DNA of 64,000 nt. Origin: Dioszegia crocea (lineage: Eukaryota; Basidiomycota; Tremellomycetes; Tremellales; Bulleribasidiaceae). Both the position numbers and the translations under genes were made by a program. Below the pieces are notes generated by a model that ran no database searches, was not told the origin of the DNA, and worked only from the letters and a program-made list of their open reading frames with translations. Below are positions 55,823-64,000 of the stretch, piece after piece (position 1 is the first letter of the stretch; the number at the start of each line of letters is the position of its first letter). The stretch covers positions 1,824,309 through 1,888,308 of the forward strand of contig BCKK01000004.1 of assembly GCA_001600615.1 (NCBI GenBank), given 5' to 3'.

Positions 55823-56138
55823 AATGTTGGCGCGGTTGAGAGAGGTGCATGTCTGACTGACCACCTCGCACTTAAGAGTGGTGCATGAGTGATGATGAGT
55901 GCACGGCCGTATCCGACGGCATGATTGCATGTCATGTCATCTCATGTGCTGAATCGTCATTTGGGCAAGGTATGGCGACACCGGCAGTGAGCCGGTTGAA
56001 TTGCGCTAGCCATCAGTGAATCAGTCTCTGTCGCGTATTCCTCCTAGATCCGCAGCAGGCTTCATACTGGATATGAGCAGCGATTTGGCGGTGTATTGAG
56101 CGATGGCGTGTTGGGCATTGCATGATGCAAATACAGCA

Positions 56139-56147
56139 TCGTAGGAG
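56139..56147. repeat. Left target-site duplication of the MITE
   Basis: TCGTAGGAG, repeated exactly at 56530-56538 on the other side of the element. Confidence 0.88.
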
Positions 56148-56529
56148 GGGTGTTACTTTTTCCACGCGTCCGGAACTACTTTTCCACGCTGATCCTGGCT
56201 GAGAGATAATGTGAAGCCCATGCATAGACTCGGCCAGTCTGCTTGTGCGTATTCTGAAGACATGTACGGATAGCTCTAGGTCCCAGCTTCAAGCCAGTCA
56301 AGACTTTATCGAGTTTGAGCGAGGACTGACGGAGATAATCAGGTCATGATATCTCGGGCCCCCCTGCACGCCTAGACAACTTTTAGGATACCATTCTGTT
56401 CGTATGACTCGTAGCTATCCAGCCAACTACGTCTAGAACGGCTGCGAGATGAATTGGATGCGCTATGAGCGAAAAACCAGGATCTCAGCGTGGAAAAGTA
56501 GTTCCGGACGCGTGGAAAAAGTAACACCC
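56148..56529. mobile_element. Non-autonomous DNA transposon (MITE), Mutator-like
   Basis: 382 bp bounded by perfect 45-bp terminal inverted repeats (56148-56192 and 56485-56529). The ends read GGGTGTTACTTTTTCC... and ...GGAAAAAGTAACACCC. On both sides stands the 9-base direct repeat TCGTAGGAG (56139-56147 and 56530-56538), a target-site duplication. Long inverted repeats with a 9-bp duplication fit Mutator-like elements better than hAT (8 bp) or Tc1/mariner (TA). No transposase is encoded, so it depends on one elsewhere. The perfect repeats and duplication suggest a recent insertion. It sits in the promoter region shared by the oxygenase and monooxygenase 2. Confidence 0.9.
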
Positions 56530-56538
56530 TCGTAGGAG
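56530..56538. repeat. Right target-site duplication of the MITE
   Basis: TCGTAGGAG, identical to 56139-56147. Confidence 0.88.
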
Positions 56539-56932
56539 GGACAGCACGAATCCACGATGTATGGTGCCGCACGCCTAACACAAAGGACTGTCCCTGACCC
56601 GAGCCTAACCTCCCGGAAATTTCGTGAATCAATCCGGACACCAGCGAATTCCGGGCTCTCCTCCAGACTGGTACATCTTCGAACTTGTCCTCTCTACATA
56701 CACCTTCGATGATTACACAGTCATGTTATGGCGCTATACGCGTGCTGCTTGCCCCACTAGAGCTTGAGCATGAGCTGGTTGGAGCTTCCGCAAATTTCAC
56801 CCACCCCGCACAGCATTTCGGACCAAAGGATGTCCCAACAATGACGGACACACACAGCCACACAACAACGCTGGATGGCTCTTTTGACAAACATGTTTGT
56901 CTTCTCCCCAGCTCTAATCACCTCTGTCTAAC

Positions 56933-58639
56933 ATGGCCCGATCAGACCATGCGGAACCTAGCAAAATCCGGCTCGAGACCCCAAATGGCCGACCGATCAT
57001 TCGCATCGCCGTAATCGGTGCCGGCTCTGCAGGCCTTTCGCAAATCAAGCAGCTCGTCGACGCGTTCAGTCGGCGTGGTGTGACTGGGAATCTGGAGCTT
57101 GTGGCCTTTGAGCCAAAATCTGATGTCGGTGGTTTATGGTACGTGCCGGTGGTTTTTGGTACGTCGAAGACCCCTGCAAAGCTGATAATCAGGAACGATA
57201 GTTCTGGTCCAAAACACTTCATCAATCAGCTTGTGGGCGATACGCTGCATACCTACCCTGCAAAGGATGAAGATCCCATACCAACATATGAAGGGCTGGT
57301 TGCGAATCTACCCTTTGTAAGTTTGCGCGTGGACGTTGATCCTGTTCCCGCAGCTGACGAGTTAGGAACTGATGGCTTATCGCGATCACACGTTTCCAGC
57401 CGGTACATCCCCCATGCCTACTCCTCGGCAGATACGCGACTATCTGCAGAGCTATGCTACCAAATTTGGTCTACGACGGTATATCAGGCTCCAAACTTGC
57501 GTCGACAGGCTGTACAAGGCAGCTTCTGGCCGGTGGATCATCGAGTCAAACGGGCCAGGAGGAGAAAAAAGGGAGGAGTTCGATTATGTGTCGGTAGCAA
57601 ATGGGCAGTATTCTGAGCCGTGGACACCTGAGATCTTAGGTCTTTCGTAAGTTCCTCTTGATTCCTCTATGCTGACTGCAGATCATTCTCTGGCCAAATG
57701 ATTCATTCTCACGCTTTCCGACAAGCGTCAGCTTATGCCGGAAAGACTGTACTTGTCATCGGCTCCTACTCCTCTGGATCGGACATCACACGCCTACTAG
57801 CCACTTTAAACTTTGATCACTCCTCTCCAATTACGAAAGTCTACCAATCTTCGAGCGGGATAGGCAAATCAACCGCAGACATCTCAGACGAACCCTGGCG
57901 ACCCTTCATTCACGCTGTACCCCTCATTGATCACATCGCGGGTGGGACTATCCACTTCCAAGAAACTCCTTTCAGTCACGATCCGATCGAAGGCATCGAC
58001 ATCATCATCTTCGCTACGGGCTATCACAAGTCGTTGCCGTTCTGCAAGCAGTCTGACGAGCCCTGGCGGTCTGACCGGGTATTAAGGGAGGAAATCACCG
58101 TGCGCTCAGGAGGCAATGAGCGTGAAATAGGCGGATTGAGGGGTTTGCATATGGAGGGGATGGATCCAATGCTCATGTTCCTGAAGGATGATCGGAGTGT
58201 GGCTTTTCTCGGTCTGCGTGAGTTCTCTTGCGACCGTATTTGCTTCAAATTTACCGCGTGGCGTGATCTCCGCTGACAGATAGCCTACGGAACCGTCCCC
58301 TTCCCATTTGCTGAAGCTCAATCTCGGCTTGTTGCGCTCGTATGGGCCGGCTTAGCATTCATTTCGGCGGATCATGCCTCGCCCCCCAATACCGCCAACG
58401 TCTTCCATGCGCATGGCGAAGATGTCATGGCGGACAACACAATCCGGCACAGAGTCAAGATGCGCAGAGAGTACATGTTTCCAATTCCCTACGAGTGGGA
58501 ATATACCGAGTACATCTTCGGTCTGCTGGCCGAGGTCGATAAGGGGATGGAAGTACCGGAGTGTTGGCGGAAGGTTGAGAAGTGGAGGAAGGACATGAGG
58601 GCGGACACGGGATTGGCAAAGAGGTTGTTGGGATATTAG
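56933..58639 (+). CDS. Flavin-containing monooxygenase 2
   Basis: Same family and exon plan as the gene at 52.3 kb. The ATG at 56933 (MARSDHAEPSKIRLE) leads to IAVIGAGSAGLSQIKQL and FEPKSDVGGLW. HTYPAKDEDPIPTYEGL, LMAYRDHTFPAGTSPM and EPWTPEILGLS follow. The FMO signature is FSGQMIHSHAF, the second nucleotide motif VLVIGSYSSGSDI, and IIFATGYHKSLPF holds F-A-T-G-Y. It ends LAKRLLGY, nearly the same end as paralogue 1. Its second exon region contains an extra piece (VPVVFGTSKTPAK) that may be intronic. It shows no internal stop. The two monooxygenases are direct repeats separated by the oppositely oriented 2OG oxygenase, so the duplication was probably local and preceded insertion of the MITE. 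Confidence 0.9.
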
Positions 58640-59001
58640 AATTTATACATACTGTGCGTTTGATATATGTCATTATAGTAGGGCTATCTGGGGGGCGCTG
58701 GACGTCCAACTATGCCCGACGGGATCTACATATTGCTTGATAGGTGAAGTAAGGCAAGCCGATCATCCGGACCTATCCGGACGCCTGAATTCGGCCAAGC
58801 GTTTCAGTGCGTGCCTGAATTCAAGCGCGGTATCCATCACCTTTCAACTTCTCAACAAGCACATCTGCTACTTTCTATAGCCACCATTGCTTGAGCTGGT
58901 CTCGCGGCCGTGGGCCTTTGCAGATGCTCGCGACTTGACGACAGCTAGAAAGAGATATTTTCCTCCACGGTGCTCAGCCCACGAACTCTTCTTATTCCAG
59001 A
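58640..59001. other. Intergenic
   Basis: 362 bases between two plus-strand genes. CCTGAATTC occurs twice (58785-58810 region) beside GCGTTTCAGTGCGTG, a weak repeat. No gene. Confidence 0.4.
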
Positions 59002-62000
59002 ATGTCAATTTCCCGCGCACAGCTCGCTGCTGCTCTAGTCGGTATGTCCTTTTCTTTGCCTCGTCGTGCTCATAGCTAACTTAGGACAGAATACGATAAC
59101 GATGATGTCGCGCCCCATCAGCGTAAAAATCACCGCGAATCTGCCCTCTTCACACATTCCCAACCTGGCCCACCTCCGCCACCTCAACATCCATCACACC
59201 CCTCTCCTATCCCCCGCCTCAATGATGAGCAGGCCCAGCCTCACCAATCCCGTCGAAGCACTTCGAGCGAGTACTGGAGATCGCCCAACGACCCAAACAA
59301 TCCCCATCACCCCGCCGAACCTTCTCAACCGCTCGGACGTTCCCCCGAGCTCGAAGAGGATGTGGACGTCTCGCGATGGGGTTTGCCAGACCATTTGATC
59401 TCCACTGCGCCTGCCAAGTCTCCGGATCTCATCAATCCCATGATGGCTTCCAGATCTTCCATGCCCTCCATCACTACAAGATCGGCATCTACACCCGTTC
59501 CCAATCCCGAATCATCCCCCTTCCAACATCGTGCCCGATCCATCCATCTAGATCATCCCGATAACCCCGATAACGCCTCTCGGCCAAGTTTTGATTCTGG
59601 GCGGCGGAGGAGCTCAATGGAGCTTGACAGGGAAGCGGAGAGTGTTCGGAGGCGGACTCATTCGGTATACCTCTCTGGCGCAGATGAGGCCTTGGCAGCG
59701 GCAGATCGAGCGCTGGCTTTGGCTGGCATGCCGAGGGCGAGGTCGGCAGCTGGAGTTCTAGGAGAATATGGAGAGGGTGGTAGGGTTAGGGAACCAATGA
59801 TGATCCCACTCCCTGGTTCTCCGACTTCGGTGCATACTCGCCCGTTATCGTCGATGTCAAGGGGGCGGTCATTCGATATGGACCGGAGGAGATCATCTAT
59901 CGGCGACGCGTATATGGAAGCTCATGATGAGGAGGAAGAGTTATCCACTCCAAACCCCTTCGCACTTCCTGCCCCACCTTCGAGCCAGGCATCTCGCTTT
60001 GATCCCAAATATGCCGAATCAGCCGCTTCGCCTCCCCTACCTCAGACCGATAGGCGAAGCTCTACCATGTCCAACTTGGACCCAAATAGAATCTCTCAAT
60101 CCCATTCTCAACCATTCCTATCCCGCATATCCACCGCTCCACAATCCCACTCCATCCCACCCAGGTTCTCAATCGCCGACGATCCCACTCGACCAACCTA
60201 CGCCGACATCCCCACTCCTGGCGAATTCGGCAAACCCCTCATACCGCCCAAATATGCCCGGCGCCAACCCCATCCTGATCGCCGCTCCCTCTTACGGCCC
60301 AAAACACTCATCATGCCTGCTTCATTACAAGGCATGGACTATATACCCGAAGAGAAAGTCCGGGCGGGATTTACACTGGGTGAAAAGCCTTTACCGGCCG
60401 GGGCAAGGAGTAGTATTCTCAGTATGGGCGCTGGAGGGGTTGGGGAAATGTGGAGAGGACCCGGAGGGTTACCTGGGCAGGTCGGTGAGGTGCAGCAGCA
60501 AAGAAGGGAGTTTGGACGCGGACTGGCGCAGGAATTGCAATTTGAGGAAGAGGAGGATAGGCTGAATAGGGAAGAGGAGGAAGAGGGTAGGATGAGGACT
60601 GAGAATCGCCGCAAGGATAAGATGCCTGGAAAGCTTTATGTGAGTGAGGAGTCTACAGTCCAGATCTCGTGCTTATATACCAGGGCACGAGCTTGATGGA
60701 CCAGCTCGAGGCTAGGAAGCAGTACACCAAGAACAAACAACGGTCAGTTGTATGAAGCATGCCGCTCATTTGCCCTCTGGCTGACACTCTCAGGACATTC
60801 TCAGGAGACTCTAGACCAACCATGTTCGCTCGTCAATCGACTTACTTATCCAATTCCACATCCACCCCACTGCTCTCCCCTCATCCGCAAACTTCACCCC
60901 AGCGCCCACTAATCTCTCCTCCTGGAACTCAGCTACAGCAACTCCACTCCACATCGCCCGACAAAACCAGCCGGCAATCCCTCCGGGCCCCATTACTCCA
61001 ATTCGACGGGAATGACCCCAACATCAGTCCTGGTTCTGCCGATGCGAATGCCTTACGGCCCGGATCCATGCCTCGCTCGCACTCCGTTTTCGGAGTTGAC
61101 GAATTGTGGGAGAAGGAGATGGCCAAGTTGAAGATTATACAGGCAGAGGATGAGGCTCGAAAAGCTAGACAGCTGGAAGATGCCGAGAGGGAGAAGGAGA
61201 AGAAGAAGAAGGGATGGTTGGGAGGTGGTAGGGATAAGGGGAAAGGGAAGGGTAAAGAGAGGGAATCTTTGGGCTCGCCAGGTCAGGCTCAAGGATTATC
61301 GCTCTCGCCTCGGAAAGACGGGGACAGCTTTGGTGGTGCTGCGAATGGAGGTATCGGCGGATATCCTGGTGGGGTCTCACCAATCAAGAAGAAAGTCGGC
61401 GATCTTCCGCCTACACTCCAATATTCGCCAGAGAAGGCTTCGGTGCCCACTGTTTTACCCGACATTGACGCTAGAAGGCGACCGGCAAGTCGGGCAGGGC
61501 TAGACGGGTGGACAAGCGAAGATGAGGATGAGCAAGAAGCTCGACGGCGGGCAAAGGGGAAAGGGAAGGCAAATGCTACGCCCGTAGTCACTTATCCCGC
61601 CGAAAACTCCGATTCGGAAGACGATGTCCCTCTCTCTCGCATTATCCCTCCTACTTCCCGACAGGCCGGTGGAGTCCGTCTGGTCCCTCAGCCCGACTCG
61701 GAGTCAGATTCAGACGAAGACATACCCCTCTCGCGAATCGCTCCTCGGATCCCTCCGCAAGCCGGACAACCACTCCCAGCGAAGCTAAATTCGGACGTCC
61801 ATGGCTCATTGGGTCTTTCTGTTCCCGCCCTTCCTCCCTCCATCTCACCTCGACCACCCACCATCACACCTGACTTCAACCCTTCAACCCTTCCCGTGCT
61901 CTCATTGCCGATGGCGAACGAGGACGAGGATGATGATCAACCACTCGGACTTCGGGCAAGTAGGCCCAATCTGGCCTCTTTGGGCGGCGGTGGCGAGCGT

Positions 62001-62477
62001 ACCGAAGCGGAGAAGGCGGAGATTGAGGATGATCTCCCACTGGGGTTCAAACATGCTGGCGCTGCTCAACGGCAGGTATCAGGAAACAGCCAAATGGCAG
62101 ATATGGGCATGCAGGGTCAGGGCTATGGCGGTTGGGGAGGAATGCAGGGGTACGCGCCTTATCCACCTCAACAGGCAGGTTGGGGTATGCCGCATATGCC
62201 CAGGCCTATGCAGATGCCCCAAATGCAGATGGGCGGAATGGGGAGTATGTACGGGATGATGAGTCAGGGATATCAGCCGGGATATGGAGGAGGGTTTGGG
62301 GCTCAACCGCTGCCTATGTCAACTTCGGGTCTGCCATTCTTACCTGCGCCTCAGGGTCCGATGGTCAATATGGAGGGTCTGGGACCTGCGCCGCCGGGCC
62401 CGGGACAGAATATCGATAGTTGGCGGAAAGGCGTGAGGGCGCCTAGTACTGTGGGGACGGAAGGAGCGAGGGGATGA
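59002..62477 (+). CDS. Large intrinsically disordered protein with acidic PL-motif repeats
   Basis: The ATG at 59002 (MSISRAQLAAALV) is spliced after G|GTATGT to EYDNDDVAPHQRKNH; two further short introns near 60.65 and 60.74 kb keep the frame. About 1120 residues, mostly Ser/Pro/Arg/Gly. The N-terminal half contains many RRRSS / RRSS phrases (DSGRRRSSMELD, DMDRRRSSIGDA, TDRRSSTMSN), which are kinase-like sites. The middle has VDELWEKEMAKLKIIQAEDEARKARQLEDAEREKEKKKKGWLGGG, a charged coiled coil. The second half repeats an acidic motif: EDDVPLSRI, DEDIPLSRI, DDDQPLGLR and EDDLPLGFK. The end is Met/Gly/Gln/Tyr-rich (GMQGQGYGGWGGMQGYAPYPP). The architecture suggests a phosphorylated scaffold or RNP-condensate protein; no enzyme domain is seen. 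Family not recognised. Confidence 0.75.
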
Positions 62478-63303
62478 GCTTGGGGGTTGGCGGTGGTGGT
62501 TGCTAGGGTATTTGGGACCGAAGTTGAGGATTATAGGGAAGCGGTGCGGTGTTACTTGGACAATGAGCTACTTGAGTTTGCGCAGGCTATATACGAGGGG
62601 GAACGAGACACGACTTTGCTGAAGCAGGAGGGCAGGCGATCCCGGAGCGGGGTTGATGTATGATGGTGTTTACCATACGGGTAAACATGACTTCGGTGCA
62701 TAACGTTATCGCTCCCTGATCCGACTACCCTCCATAGCTCAGTCGCCTGGCCATATACACAGCTGATGGCATGGTCCTATCCAGCGTCACACATTACATG
62801 GGCGTGACGCATCCAGTCACGGTGTCATAGTCGTGTTTCAGAATTTCGGCCGTGTTTGGCTTTCGGAGCTTTGACATCAATCACCCCCTCACTACATATC
62901 CATCCTTTCGCCCTGTCGAGGCACTCCATCCCTGATGGGCTCCGAGCACTAGCACTACCCGTCGACAAGCAGTGTCAGTGTCATGCCCGCGCTATCCCGA
63001 AACAGCCCGAAGAGCGGTCTGACGCCGAGCTCGATGGCACTGACCCTCCTTGCGCCCGACGCGTCGACAAGCTCGGACGGGTGAACCCAGCCATATCGCT
63101 ATGACCATAGCTCGGACGATATAAAATGACTAAAGAGTGCACCGCATTCTCCTTCGCCCAGTCTTCACTTCGTCGTCCTGATCGGATATCAAACTCTTCC
63201 CTCATCTTTCCTCTCGACACAATCCCGATTGCTCAGACCTCAGCACCCACTCCCTCTTCCCCCCTGATTAATCCCCTGATCGCTATATCACCACCATCGA
63301 CCA
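62478..63303. other. Intergenic with promoter elements
   Basis: 826 bases. TATAAAA at 63120-63126 lies about 180 bases upstream of the next start, a plausible core element. GTTTACCATACGGGTAAAC (62669-62687) is an inverted repeat (GTTTACC/GGTAAAC). No gene is supported. Confidence 0.45.
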
Positions 63304-64000
63304 ATGTCTACTTCCGGTCCCGTCAAAAGACCTGGTGCCAGATGGGTAGCTGCGTCAGACTCGGCCGCCCCCTCGAGTTCCCCAGGCCCAGAAGTGCGCG
63401 TGAAGAAGAAGGCTGCGCGCGTGAACCACCGTGGTGAGCTCGGCCCGAGGGTTTCTAGAGTTCTGTAGAGCAAACGCTGACCCTTCAGTGTTATCACCGG
63501 ATGACAGTGACCCTTCTACTGCATCCACCTTATCCTCATCCTCATCACTACCCAGCTCGAGCCCTCAATCCACACTTGCCTCTTCGCCCACTACCTCTCG
63601 ATCAGCATCTCATACATCATCTTCATCGTCCTCATCTACCCCCGCCCAAGCTGAACCACTCAACAAAGGCAAGGGCAAGGAACGTCGCAAAGCCACTCCT
63701 CCGCCGCCGGCAAAGGCGTCTTCGTCTACCGGAGGCAGCAGGGCAAAGGGTCCGCAGCAACAGCTTCCGGCTGCTAAGCCACTCAGCAACGAGCAGCGGG
63801 TAGATGCTGAGGTTGAGAAGCACTACGGCGGACACCTACGATGGGGTCTGCTGGGTATACCCGACATGCAGCAAGCTCTCAAACGGGTGAATGGGGCAGT
63901 CGAGGAATTGAGAGACAGTGTGACGTATATGGAGCTGTGGTACCAGAAAATGTCAGAAGCGGCTGCAAAGCTGAAGGCAGACGATATGACCCGGCTGGAA
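63304..64000 (+). CDS. Partial hypothetical protein, cut by the window end
   Basis: The ATG at 63304 starts MSTSGPVKRPGARWVAASDSAAPSSS, then VRVKKKAARVNHR before an intron of about 57 bases. Exon 2 is Ser/Thr/Pro-rich (SPDDSDPSTASTLSSSSS) and Lys/Arg-dotted (KGKGKERRKATPPPPAK). It then becomes ordered: SNEQRVDAEVEKHYGGHLRWGLLGIPDMQQALKRVNGAVEELRDSVTYMELWYQKMSEAAAKL, which looks helical. The frame is open at base 64000. No family is recognised from this N-terminal part. Confidence 0.6.

Larger units (their letters stand above)
55823..56932. other. Intergenic between divergent genes, carrying a MITE
   Basis: About 1.1 kb between the 2OG oxygenase (-) and monooxygenase 2 (+). It contains the 382-bp transposon-like element at 56148-56529; the rest shows no gene. 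Confidence 0.5.

Noticed and set aside
1..64000. CRISPR arrays, rRNA, tRNA genes, bacterial operons
   Set aside because: No regularly spaced repeats, no recognised tRNA or rRNA sequence, and gene structure is clearly eukaryotic with spliceosomal introns.

Overview
The window looks like nuclear DNA of a basidiomycete, most likely a Tremellomycete yeast. Genes are dense, on both strands, and split by many short introns. Most introns are about 32-60 nt, begin GTGAGT or GTAAGT and carry a GCTGAC/GCTGAT-like branch site just before the AG. All annotation was done by reading the sequence. Family names rest on motif recognition, and exon ends are inferred from reading-frame continuity and splice consensus.

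Layout. 1-919 (-): a 5'-complete, 3'-truncated member of an unnamed protein family. 1.9-2.3 kb (-): a small hypothetical gene, divergent from N-myristoyltransferase (2.6-5.5 kb, +). 5.8-7.2 kb (-): a poorly resolved coiled-coil gene broken by a 60-N gap. 7.3-11.1 kb (+): a tandem pair of paralogues of unknown function. 11.8-14.9 kb (-): a gene in which the unnamed domain appears three times in tandem. 15.5-17.5 kb (-): an SRF/MCM1-type MADS-box factor. 18.5-19.5 kb (+): an aldo-keto reductase. 20.0-26.7 kb: an ATP-grasp ligase, a sugar-phosphate cyclase with the EEVS/DDGS signature, and an O-methyltransferase, which is the enzyme set of mycosporine (UV sunscreen) biosynthesis. 26.9-28.1 kb (+): a single-domain member of the unnamed family. 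28.5-30.0 kb (+): a beta-lactamase-fold hydrolase with an apparent frameshift. 30.6-35.7 kb (+): a PDR-type ABC transporter. 36.2-40.7 kb (+): an NRPS-like adenylation-carrier-reductase enzyme. 41.0-42.2 kb (+): another single-domain family member. 42.4-43.5 kb: a decayed inverted fragment of the O-methyltransferase and a fragment of the gene at 44.4 kb. 43.6-48.4 kb: a small membrane protein, a coiled-coil basic protein and two hypothetical genes. 48.7-51.6 kb (-): a predicted fusion of a fungal rhodopsin-like (SAT4) domain with an FHS-type sugar transporter. 52.3-58.6 kb: two flavin monooxygenases around a 2-oxoglutarate/Fe(II) oxygenase, with a 382-bp MITE between the oxygenase and the second monooxygenase. 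59.0-62.5 kb (+): a large disordered protein. 63.3-64.0 kb (+): a gene cut by the window edge.

How the genes may work together. The cyclase, methyltransferase and ATP-grasp ligase should make 4-deoxygadusol and attach an amino compound to it. Basidiomycetous yeasts are known to make mycosporine-glutaminol-glucoside, whose side chain is a reduced glutamine. The nearby adenylation-carrier-reductase enzyme and the aldo-keto reductase are attractive, untested candidates for making that amino alcohol, and the ABC transporter for export. The monooxygenase/oxygenase group beside the transporter fusion looks like a second small metabolic locus. The unnamed domain family is spread through the first 42 kb (six domain copies in four genes) and shares an intron position, so it expanded by local DNA duplication.
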